Positions 52,197 through 61,334 of a stretch of DNA of 64,000 bases are shown here, piece by piece; positions within the stretch are counted from its first letter, which is position 1, and each line of letters begins with the position of its first letter. A program made the position numbers and the translations under genes. The DNA is from Coemansia sp. RSA 487 (Eukaryota > Kickxellomycota > Kickxellomycetes > Kickxellales > Kickxellaceae). The notes below the pieces were generated by a model that saw only the letters and a program-made list of their open reading frames with translations, ran no database searches and was not told where the DNA came from. The DNA lies in contig JANBRJ010000028.1 of NCBI GenBank assembly GCA_027577595.1, forward strand, positions 113,934 through 177,933, written 5' to 3'.

Positions 52197-52883
52197 TTGT
52201 CGACACAGGTGCATCAGAACCGGGCGGCCAGCCAGGCCGATTCAGGAGGTGGGCCTATTAATACGGCCCCGTCCTCCTGGATACCCCCAGCCTCCTCGTC
52301 ATCGTCACCACCACAGGGCCCATCGTTATCAAAGTCTTCGTCGTCGCCATCGGTCCTGTCCGTTTCGCTGTCAAACTCATCTATAGCGTCGGTCGCCTCC
52401 CAGCAACGGCAGCACCAGCAGCACCAGCCGCTGTCGCCGTATCAGCAGGACAATTATAGGAAATCAACCAGCATTAGTCCGCAATCAGCAGCCGCAATGA
52501 GTGGTGCGTCAAGAAGACGTCAGAAGCAGCCACAATATCAAATGCACCAGCAGCCACATCAGCACGCACACCACCAGAACCAACAGCAACCATACCACCA
52601 CCACCAGCAGCAGCAACAGCAGCAGTACCAACAGTATCCACAGCAACACTACCAACATCAGCACCAACATGTTGCCAACACCTCCGCGCCATTACCTTCG
52701 CATCCTTGCAAGTGCTCCCAGTGCGATCCAAACTTTTATAGCATCCCCTTACATCTGTTGTTCAATGGCAAGGTTGACTATGTCTGCCGCGACTGCCAAT
52801 TCTCCACACTCTCCTACCAGTCGGTACAGGAGCACGAGAACACCACGGGACACCGACGTTGGTACAATTATCCGCAACAATAA
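52197..52883 (+). CDS. Q/H-rich protein with C-terminal zinc finger
   Basis: The frame is open from 52197 to 52883 (about 228 codons), but its first codon is TTG. Translation must begin upstream in another exon or at ATG 52497 (128 residues). The N-terminal part is S/P-rich, then strongly Q/H-rich with long CAG/CAC/CAA runs (about 52540-52670). The C-terminus has CKCSQCDP and a C2H2-like finger YVCRDCQFSTLSYQSVQEHE with His after GH (C-x2-C-x12-H-x5-H). Such architecture suggests a nucleic-acid-binding regulator. I cannot name it. The S/P-rich upstream codons look coding, which favours an upstream first exon over the internal ATG. Confidence 0.55.
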   Translation: MSTQVHQNRAASQADSGGGPINTAPSSWIPPASSSSSPPQGPSLSKSSSSPSVLSVSLSNSSIASVASQQRQHQQHQPLSPYQQDNYRKSTSISPQSAAAMSGASRRRQKQPQYQMHQQPHQHAHHQNQQQPYHHHQQQQQQQYQQYPQQHYQHQHQHVANTSAPLPSHPCKCSQCDPNFYSIPLHLLFNGKVDYVCRDCQFSTLSYQSVQEHENTTGHRRWYNYPQQ

Positions 52884-53018
52884 AGCCACAAATTAACAAC
52901 TATCTTTAATCTTTTTTATATCTTCAAAATCAACGAAGTTAGTGTAAGTTCAAAAATAGTGAACAAGAAAAACTAAATACTAAATAGAGGGGAGATGATT
53001 GCCCAAGAAGGTATTTTC

Positions 53019-56000
53019 TTACGCTTTTGGCTTGCTTGCCGCTGCCTGGTCGACCGACGTTGATGGCACCGCCAGCTCCGTAATCAGCTTGCAGCATACA
53101 TCAAAGAACGGAAAGATGTTCACAACACGCTCCTGCGACTGCCGGTTGGCGCCGCTTCCCGCACCAACGCCATCTGCAGTCAGCGACACATCAGTCCGCG
53201 CCAGCGACACGCGACCAACCACGCTCCCGGGCATGTAGCTACCTGGCGCACGGCCCTGGCTGCGCGGAGTCCCACCAACCATGTGGCTGCTGCCAAGTGA
53301 CCCACCGAGGCCTCCTCTTCCAAAGCTGCTGGCGCCAACAGCGCCATTACGTGCCCCGCTCATGTGATTGCTACTGCTCGGAATGTCCATTGCTCGGGTG
53401 GGCTGCAGGCTCATCGATCCCGGAATCGGAATCCCTGCACTTGGCATCGGCTGTTGCTGCTGCTGTTGCGGCAGGTGGAGCTTGTGGCCAGATGTGCCCG
53501 ATGCTATCGACATCGAGTCGCTCGATCCTCCCCCATATGTCTGGTGGCGGCCGTCCAGTGTATGGGACAGCGGTGAAGAATCGTCCTCATCCTCGCCACC
53601 CAGTTTGCGCTGTACTGTCTTCGCCGGAAGCGCATCGGGTTTTGGTAGCGCGTCCGACCTGTCGTTCGCGGCATTGACCGGCGAGCTGACCGTCACAGGC
53701 AGCTCTGCAGGCAGCTGGATCGGATAGTCAGAGTCCAAGAACTGGTCATCCAGGGATCTCGGCTCTGCCCCATCGCTGTCCACCGCCATGTGGCTGCCAT
53801 CACCCGACGATGGATACATGTTATGCGATCCCGCCATCCCAGACCGCATCGCCCCGGCCGCCGAAAACCGTCTCCGCGCCGCCTGGATAAACGGAGGCAG
53901 TGGCGAGATCAGCGTGTTCTCGCCGGCCCTGTATGTCGATGACCGTGAGGCATCGCCAAGCTCGTCGCCAGCGCGCGGCTGGGGAATCACAGCCTTAAAG
54001 TCAACAAGGTAGTTATCGCGCGAGTCCAGCTTGTAGAGTTGCAGATCGATTTTTATCTCCTTTTCTCCAGCGAGCTGCGCCAGTTCCGATCCAGTCGGTA
54101 TTACATACTTGGCTCGCAGGTGGTACGGATTAAAGTGCTTCCACGTCATCCTGAGCTGCCGCAGCGCCCTGTACACCTCCGCCATGACATCGGCCGGCGG
54201 CGAGCGTGACCGTATACCAAAGTGCCACCGTGTGCGTGTCAGCTTTGCCCGCTTCCGCATAACTGTAGGCTTGCGCTGTACATCAGAAGCATTATTGTCT
54301 GCAGCTGCATCGGCACTCGCGTCTTGCATCTGTACGTCCTCGCTATTATCGTTGGCTTCGACTGCATTTGCCAAAGGACTCGACAATGCAGCAGCAGCAC
54401 CAGTAGCCGGATTGCTGTTTCTTTGGCTGTTTTGCGCAGGCAATTCTTCCCCACTGCCACTGCCGCTGTCGTTGCGGTGGCTATAAGGATTTGTGCTGGT
54501 TGACGTTGCTTTGAGCGAGGCGTGTGCCAGACTAGCAATCGAGGACGATGCAGAATCGTTTGCCGATTTCGGCGTCCCAACTAAAGGTGGAAGAGATGCG
54601 CGGAAGTAGTTTGATGGCGTGTGGGACGGGCTTGAACTGGCGCTGTTTCCAGAAATGGCTGACGAACCAAGCTTGGAGATATCGGGGTTCACTGGCATCG
54701 GAATCGACTTTTGTCCTGTTTGTGTCTGCTGCCCAGGCGGCGCAGCCAATGGAGACGATACCCGAGGGGCAGCAGCAGCACCATCTATACCGGCTAGATT
54801 TGCATTAGGCCCGCGTAGCCGCATCTTGTACATTTGCGTTTCGAGTGTATGTCCAGGGGACCTGGGGAGACTTGAGCCCAGAATCGCAATGCTCGATTTC
54901 TCATGCTCGTCGTCGTCGTTGTCGGTTCCGTTGCCCTCCGCGCCAGGGCGGCCACTCATAAGAGGCAATGTTGCGGTGCCACCAGGAGTACCAGATATAC
55001 GGTCGCGAGCTTCGTGCATACTGCCCATATGGAACGCAGCTGGTGGCGAGGATGCCAGTGCAAAGTTGCGGATCCCTTGCTTGTTCGAGTTGCGGCTCTG
55101 CTCGAGCATGTGGCGGTTATCGAGCGTCAGCTGGTAAGCAACCTTTGCGGGGTTGGTGCCGCGCTGGCGCAGCTGAAGCACAAGCGACCGATGGTCCATA
55201 TCGAGCTGGCGCTCAAGCTCGCTGATTATAGACTCGTCCAGGCTGACTAGGCATTCAATGTCGGTGCTTTCGGGTAGCGGCTTCAGATACTCGGGAAGAT
55301 CGGTTGTGAACCACGAATGCTGCCGAACCTGCGCCAGGGTCATGCGCTTGAGAGGATCTACTTGTAGCAGTCCCGAGAGGACGGCGCGTGCGCCCTGCGA
55401 CAGATAGCCAGGCATTGTGAACACACCTGCAGTGATCTTTTTGAACAGCGCCGGGATGTGGTCGTCGTCAAAGGGCAGACGGCCACACATCATCACATAC
55501 AAGATCACACCGCACGACCAGGCATCGACCTCAGGACCCGCATATAGCTTTCCATTGATGACCTCTGGCGCGGCATAGTTGGGCGAGCCGCACGACGTCT
55601 GCAAAAACTCGCCGTCCTTCATGATGTTTGAAAGTCCGAAATCAGCAACCTTTACGTTGTCGTACGGGTCGAGCAGCACATTCTCCGGCTTGAGGTCGCG
55701 GTGCACAATGTTGCGGCGGTGGCAGTACTCAACCGCCGACACAATCTGCTGGAAAAAGCGACGTGCGTCTCTTTCGTTCATACGGCCGCGCTCGACGATG
55801 TAGTTGAACAGTTCGCCGCCGGCGTACTCAATAACCATGATGATATCCGTGGACGTTGTAATGACCTCGTACAGCTTGATGATGTGCGGATGGCGCAGCA
55901 TTTTGAGATACTGGATCTCCCGATTAACGCGCCCGATCATGTCCGAGTGAGCAAGCTTGCTCCGTCCGATGATCTTGAGGGCCACCTTGTGTCCGGTCTG

Positions 56001-56583
56001 CGAGTGTACAGCAACTACAGAAACCAAGACGTTTGGCGCAAATGCAATTAATTGTTAGTGTTAGCACTCATGCATTCTTCAACCGATGCAGCTTTTTGCT
56101 TCAAACTCCGCACTGGCTTGGGTTTTTCGTAGCACACAAGATACGCATTGAAAAACACTGCGGATGGTGGAATTAATCAGCCAATTCGACTCGGGCGATG
56201 TTTGTTGCACATGACACACATGAGCAAAACACATGCGCATTCACCCGGTATTTAAAATGCCGTCTTTTCATATGCCAGTGAAAATTCCCCTCAAGACAGT
56301 CCCACAAACGAAGGCAGCCATCGTGCACCTTCCCCATCCCCCACAAAAACCCAGTTTGAATATATGCACGGAGGCTGCTGTGGATATAATGGCAGGATGA
56401 GGATGTAGCTGACAGCTGTATGCGTGGTGTTGTGCGCCTTCACTAATAGTGTCTGCTGGGCACATGCTCTTTTTTGGCAGAGGTGCGGGTATTGTATGGA
56501 TACTTACGCTTAACCTTTCCAAAGGACCCGACGCCAACCGTCTGCAGCACCGTATAGCTTCCAATTTTCTGCTTCCCCGACAT
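53019..56583 (-). CDS. SNF1: SNF1/AMPK catalytic alpha subunit, two exons
   Basis: Snf1 is the energy-sensing Ser/Thr kinase that activates alternative-carbon metabolism. Exon 1 is 56583-56508, the intron is 56507-56015, and exon 2 is 56014-53019, giving 1023 residues. The join restores the glycine loop GVGSFGKVKLAVHS at residues 17-30. VALKII holds the ATP lysine (39), HRDLKPEN and DFG are intact, and the activation loop LQTSCGSPNYAAPEV has the Thr target of upstream kinases. After a UBA-like autoinhibitory region comes a ~330-residue S-rich linker. The C-terminal alpha domain starts WHFGIRSRSPPADVMAEVYR (about 620) with NYLVDFKAV (about 695). Its last helix (FDVCCKLITELAV) only appears at about 1000, so ~300 disordered residues interrupt it. 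Yeast Snf1 has 633 residues. Confidence 0.95.
56015..56507 (-). other. Intron within the SNF1 glycine-loop region
   Basis: On the minus strand GTTAAGC|GTAAGTATCC is the donor and TTTCTGTAG|TTGCTG the acceptor, 493 bp apart. The splice interrupts a codon after its first base and joins K-V-K to L-A-V. It is the only coding-region intron in this window that I can prove from the protein. It is long compared with the 61-bp SET5 leader intron. Confidence 0.9.
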
Positions 56584-57351
56584 GGCTCCGACGTGTTTCC
56601 TGCTGCTACCTTCCTTCGATAGTGACAGCCTTTTCAGAACTTTTTTTGGGCTAAACGCGTGAATTTTCGAATGCAAAGCCGTGGTGTGCTTGTCCAGCTC
56701 TTCGGTTTACACTATTCCAGTGTGCACAGGCGCACTTCCTATTCCTGCTGGCGAGCGGAGCAAAGGGCAGAATAAAAAACAGGTCGAATGGCTGCTTCCC
56801 TCCTGTCAAATGTGTAGGGCTTACAACTGAGAAGAGTAAAAATGGTATGAGGAATGGATAAAGAAAGGCAAGTTTGTGTTATAGGGAGTGTGTGTATAAA
56901 TATAACTGGCTCTCGAATTTGAAGAGCTTTGGCTAGAAAAGAAACAAGTATATCTGAAAGACACAAAGAGAAAAGAGAGAGAATAGTATATTCTTTTGAG
57001 AATCGAATACAGAAACCAAAGAAGGATTTTGATTTTGTCTTGGCTTTCTCCTCAAAAAGTTGTACATTTTTTAATGGCCAAGCACAGCGCACGCGCACAA
57101 GCCGTGGGTATCAGCAACTGGTTGGCCTTTTGTCTGACAGACCCAAGATTTTTCATTAGCGTCACGTGGATGCTGATGTGTGCGGATGGCGGATAATGTG
57201 GAAGCAATGATTTTGCTGTTGATCGCAGAGTCCGCGTCATACATGGCATCTCTTGTCTTTCTTCCATTTGGAACACATATCTGGCTGTCTCATTTTCTTT
57301 GCTCCAAACGTTTTGGCACTACTCCACTGACTTGTGGCTGCTGCTGTAGTG
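56584..57351. promoter_or_regulatory. Divergent region between SNF1 and the small helical gene
   Basis: About 770 bp is mostly AT-rich with no gene supported. Immediately before 57350 the sequence CTGACTTGTGGCTGCTGCTGTAG looks like an intron end, so an unseen upstream exon of the next gene may lie here (for example the ATG near 57183). Confidence 0.35.
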
Positions 57352-57600
57352 ATGGAGGGGATGTTTGAAGGCAGAGTGCGCGACGTTGCACAGAAGGTGT
57401 ACAATGCTGTTGCCGAGGACTCGAAAGCTATCGAAGCCCATAGCAACCATGCAACCATCCTTGTTGCGGAGCTCGACACGCAGATGCACGAGCTGTTAGA
57501 TGCCACAAGGGCTCTGGCAACCGCACGGACAAACTGCATATTCGACATTGGTATCCGTCGCAAACAGCAGAGCAAAGTCCCGCATGAGCCCATAGCCTAG
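57352..57600 (+). CDS. Small alpha-helical protein, unassigned
   Basis: From ATG 57352 the product is 82 residues. It is helical throughout with a heptad-like pattern (VRDVAQKVYNAVAEDSKAIE and VAELDTQMHELLDATRALA), so a coiled-coil subunit of a larger complex is likely. GC-rich third positions support it as a real exon. An acceptor-like CTGTAG ends two bases before the ATG, so the start may be in an upstream exon. The size and helices recall BLOC-1/BORC or kinetochore subunits; I cannot decide. Confidence 0.5.
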   Translation: MEGMFEGRVRDVAQKVYNAVAEDSKAIEAHSNHATILVAELDTQMHELLDATRALATARTNCIFDIGIRRKQQSKVPHEPIA

Positions 57601-57938
57601 CTGGCCAAAGAAAGAAGCAGTTGGATAGAGCGGGGAAAAGGGTTTCGACTCACAATATCAGGGTTTCCTTTCTTTCATTTGTTTTTCCTTCTTTTGTAAT
57701 TCGAATATTGACTTTCTTCACGTTTGCGCCATTGCGTACATTTCCACAGCTTCTTGTTTCCATCTTTTTCAATTCCATCTTTAAAGTTTAATTTTTTTTT
57801 TTTACTGGCCAATTGTCGTTTAACGTTTTCTATCTGGCAGTAGCCAATTTTCGAATACCCCCTTTTGTAAAGGAGTAACAAATCCAAGAAGAGGAAGGAG
57901 GTTCCTTATCTCTAGAGCCCTTGAGCACAATCTACATA
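57601..57938 (+). other. Spacer upstream of the VHS-GAT gene
   Basis: A T-rich region to about 57870 and a purine-rich leader (AAGAAGAGGAAGGAGG) precede the start. No gene is seen. Confidence 0.4.
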
Positions 57939-59528
57939 ATGTCGTTCAACATACACGCAGCGCTGGACGAAATGTTCAAACCGCCGTCACGGCTCCAGAC
58001 AATGATAGACCAGGCAGTGGGCAGCGAGCGCGCTAGTCCTGACCTAGTCCTCAATCTCGACGTCTGCGAGCTAGTGAATAAAAAGAAAGGAAACTACCCA
58101 CACGATGCGGTCTTTGCATTAATACCGTACATCAACGGACGGTCCAAAACCCAGGCTCTCCAGGCGCTTACACTGCTAGATAACCTGGTGAAGAACTGCG
58201 GGCACTCGGTCCATTACCAGGTGGCAAGCCGGGAGTTTCTGAACGACTTGTTCCGGCGGTTCCCCGAGTACCAGCCGTCCACGCCCAACCCCGTACACCA
58301 CCGTGTCCTGGAGATGCTGCAAGAGTGGCGAGTCACGCTTTGCCGCCACTCGCGGTACCGGGACGACCTCCAGCGGATCAACGACATGTACTCGCTGCTG
58401 CGTCGCAAAGGGTGGCGGTTCCCTGAAGTCGAGGACGAAAATGTCGCGGTCATGCTTGGGCCCAAGGACTCGCTCAGGTCGCGCGAAGAGCTTGAAAAGG
58501 AAGACCTCGAGGCAATGCAGGCCAAGCTGCAAGAGCTCTTGCGGAGGGCAACACCAAAGGACCTGCGTGAGGCCAACAAGCTCATGAAGGTCATTACCGG
58601 CTATGAGCAGTCGCCCAAAAGACACAATTACGAAAAGGAATGGGACGAGGAGCTGAAGGGCATCGAGCAGAAGGCTGGTCTGCTGGCTGAAATCATCCAG
58701 AACGCGACGCCAGGAACTAGGCTTGACGAGACGGCCAGGGACCTTTTCAACAAGTGCACGTCTGCACAGCTGCGGCTGCAGAGACTGATCTCCGAGCAAG
58801 ACGCCGACGATGATGCCGGCGATGATGCCGAAAATCAGGAGGTGGCCAGGCTCATCAGGCTCAACGACTATATAGTTGACGTCGTACAGGCGTTCAAGGA
58901 TGTTGAGCATGGGAGAACCCCTGAGATCAAAAGCACCCTGAATGGCAGCTCTGCTGGGGCAGAACCAACAGCAGGGGGAGCGGGACAAGCTGGTGATGGA
59001 GAGAATGAACTTATTGTCTGGGACGATGAGGGCGAAGATGGTGCCGGTAATAACGAAGGGACCGCCGCTTCTCAGCAGCCTACGCCGCTAAGCCCGCTGG
59101 ACGATCTTGTTGGTCTGGATTTCAAGGAACCAGCACCGAATGGGCCGATCTCGCTGTCCGCTGGCAGCAGCGCGGCAGGATCGCAGATTCTAAACACGCC
59201 AGGATTCTCAGCCCCTCTATCTGGTGCGACAGGCGTTTCGAGCAGTACAAGTCTGTCTGCGTACCAGCCCATGTCCAACCCTTCGCTACCGGCAAACGTG
59301 CATCAAGTGCGGATGAGCATGGCTTCAAATAAGGACAAGGACATCTTTGACTTTTCGGATCTTCTCTCGGCGGCAAAGAGCGCTAGCCGCATATCTGTAC
59401 CGCAGTCCAAATTCGATGAGAACGGCAGCAGCCCTGCTGATGATTCGCAGTCCAAGCCTAGCCCGCCCAAACTATCAGAACCAAGAAAGTCCAAGGATGC
59501 CACAGACTCATTGATTGACCTGATGTAA
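57939..59528 (+). CDS. VHS-GAT domain trafficking adaptor (GGA/Tom1/Lsb5-like)
   Basis: These adaptors bind ubiquitin, Arf and clathrin to sort cargo at the trans-Golgi or endosomes. I start at ATG 57939 (529 residues); the frame upstream starts with TTG. The VHS domain fills about 5-140 (SPDLVLNLDVCELVNKKKG, QALQALTLLDNLVKNCG, RFPEYQPSTPNPVHHRVLE). A linker with LEKEDLEAMQAKLQELLRRA leads to the GAT three-helix bundle at about 190-305 (LLAEIIQNATPG, LRLQRLISEQD, LNDYIVDVVQAF). The tail is acidic then S/P-rich, with DFSDLL and a final DSLIDLM resembling clathrin-box motifs. The gamma-ear expected at the end of true GGA proteins is not seen, so Tom1-like or Lsb5-like function is equally possible. 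Confidence 0.8.
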   Translation: MSFNIHAALDEMFKPPSRLQTMIDQAVGSERASPDLVLNLDVCELVNKKKGNYPHDAVFALIPYINGRSKTQALQALTLLDNLVKNCGHSVHYQVASREFLNDLFRRFPEYQPSTPNPVHHRVLEMLQEWRVTLCRHSRYRDDLQRINDMYSLLRRKGWRFPEVEDENVAVMLGPKDSLRSREELEKEDLEAMQAKLQELLRRATPKDLREANKLMKVITGYEQSPKRHNYEKEWDEELKGIEQKAGLLAEIIQNATPGTRLDETARDLFNKCTSAQLRLQRLISEQDADDDAGDDAENQEVARLIRLNDYIVDVVQAFKDVEHGRTPEIKSTLNGSSAGAEPTAGGAGQAGDGENELIVWDDEGEDGAGNNEGTAASQQPTPLSPLDDLVGLDFKEPAPNGPISLSAGSSAAGSQILNTPGFSAPLSGATGVSSSTSLSAYQPMSNPSLPANVHQVRMSMASNKDKDIFDFSDLLSAAKSASRISVPQSKFDENGSSPADDSQSKPSPPKLSEPRKSKDATDSLIDLM

Positions 59529-60275
59529 GCCTTCGCTTGTTTCGTCAGAAATGTAGCCATCCTCGCCCTGTTGCTTTCTTTTAGTACTTGAAACATCCAA
59601 ACTACATACACCAGCGACCAGAAATTACAATAATGTTTGGTATACAGTGAGGTATGTTGGTGACGTTGGAAGCATCCTAGTTAATATGGCTTTGAACGAT
59701 GCTTGCATTTCGTGTGGTTCATCTGTGGATTCAGTCTAGGCAGCTGACTCTGACAAGCGAGGCGACAGACAGTACATGTTGTTTTCGGCGCAACCCTGCA
59801 TAAGTAGAAAACCTCAGCATCTAGACCGGTATGCTTGTCTTTGGAGATATCCCACGGTATGGCCGCTGCAGAACGTCCTTTTCGTATTCGTTGGATTTGG
59901 TGAAGCAGTGCGTGCGGAGGATATAGAGTGGGATAAGCGGGACATAACTAGTGTCAATAACGGAACGAGTGAAGAGATAAACACATCGCAGCCATAGCCA
60001 CTGTGAGCGAGTCTTCACAAAATTGCACATAGCTCCAAATGCATTTCTCCTCCAAAACATCGGCATTGGATCGTACCCATTGTTAAGATCTTGGCTCATT
60101 TCGTCCCTGGAATATCGAGCGTTTGTAAAACCCAACTTGCTTGGGAGAGAGCGACCGGGGTGAAGAAGCTTGGGACAGGTGCTTTTTGGGAATTCTAGCA
60201 GCAGCGGCCAGAAGGTTTTTGCCTAGAGTCGATCCTGGGACGTTGACTCACACTTGACGACATATACACGTATGC
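59529..60275. other. Spacer after the VHS-GAT gene, no gene seen
   Basis: The sequence is of mixed composition and carries only short ORFs without support. It leads into the mobile-element debris that fills the rest of the window. Confidence 0.45.
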
Positions 60276-60380
60276 TGAGGGAGCTGGCTCTCCCGCCCAA
60301 CTATGCCCTAGGTTCCCTCAGTGTCTGGAGCTGGATTCGAACCTGCGCCCGCATGCAAGCACCATGCTCATGTCATCAGT
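60276..60380 (-). repeat. tRNA-derived fragment with perfect Pol III B box (possible SINE)
   Basis: Read on the minus strand, 60343-60333 is GGTTCGAATCC, an exact B box. It is the T loop of a tRNA-like 3' half. The anticodon arm GCATG-GTGCTTG-CATGC (60367-60351) is a perfect 5-bp stem with a 7-base loop, followed by a 4-base variable region, a T stem with one mismatch and seven bases where the acceptor strand should be. The D arm and 5' acceptor strand are not recognisable. Just downstream a 7-bp inverted repeat (60319-60313 with 60282-60276) follows. A functional tRNA is unlikely; a tRNA-derived SINE or retroelement remnant fits. Confidence 0.4.
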
Positions 60381-60689
60381 GAAATACAGTATTTTACAAA
60401 ACTAGTTGCGTCAAATGGTGAAAAGTTTGCGGTGGCGATAACATATTGAGTTCCAAGAAAAAGCTGCTTACGTCAGCTGGCGCTATATTTGCGCTTGAAA
60501 GCAAGAGGCGCAAACTGGGCTTTGTGGAGAAAACTGTTCGCTACACGCCTATTATTTCACACTAAAATGGATTGACTTCTCAATTTCTATCTGTACTTTC
60601 AATGCAATTAGTTAACATTGACCCTAACAAAACCTAGCAATCTGAAGAAACACCACTACTACCTTGAATAAGAACCCAACTGTAGTGCT

Positions 60690-61334
60690 GGCAGATATCA
60701 AGAAGGGTTTATGAAGCATTCAACGGCCTGGCCATATCAGTACCAGTGTTACGTTGGCATTTGGTTGGCAAATGCTGCTTAACACCAAAGAAGCTGGAAA
60801 AGCCCCCTGCAGAATGAAACTCTGACAGAGTAGTTGCATTGAGAAAGGAAAGGGTTGAGCAATGGGAGCAAATGGCCGATCTTGACTTTGCTGCAAACAG
60901 CGTTTTCATTGACGAGGCTGGATTCAACTTGCACATCCAAAAAAGCTTTGGTCGCTCATTGATAGGGAAACCAGCAAAGGGAACTGTGCCCACAGCAGCA
61001 GCCATTTCAATAACCATCATGGGTGCAGTGTTTAGCGCAGGTGTGGTTGATGTTTCATTGAGAAAGTCTCAAGCTGTTTCTGCTGCCATAAAGAGAAAAG
61101 CCAATAGCAACGAGCCCAGGATTGGTGGGCGTGTTGGCACACGGAAAGCACACTTTCTGGCCTACATCTCAAATGTAATCGATGTGCTGGATGCAAAGAA
61201 CATGAATGGCCACTACGTCATTAGCCATTCGAGACCTAATAGAAAGCAGATGATACAAGCGCCTATATCCGCCGCCACACTCACCCTTTCTAAATACCAT
61301 TGAGGAGCTTTGGTTCACAGTAGAATGGGGATGT
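60690..61334 (+). mobile_element. Decayed DDE-superfamily transposase (Tc1/pogo-like)
   Basis: Protein-like text runs on the plus strand through two frames. An N-terminal helix-turn-helix remnant begins near 60660 in a shifted frame, continues as ISVPVLRWHLVGKCCL, and is interrupted by TGA at 60815-60817. The same frame goes on with RKERVEQWEQMADLDFAANS, the first catalytic Asp in VFIDEAGFNLHIQKS, and GTRKAHFLAYISNVIDVLDA. The expected second Asp region reads HYVISHSRPNRK, without the usual MDNA(R/P)xH. The last acidic motif, PHSPFLNTIEELW, is in another frame at about 61276-61311. So at least one stop and two frame changes disable it. It abuts the gypsy remnant at about 61330. Confidence 0.75.

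Noticed and set aside
58176-58988. 270-codon minus-strand ORF opposite the VHS-GAT gene
   Set aside because: It overlaps a gene with clear domains, and its product shows no recognisable motif.
60276-60380. A complete functional tRNA gene
   Set aside because: The T and anticodon arms are good, but there is no D arm or pairing 5' acceptor strand, and the T stem has a mismatch.
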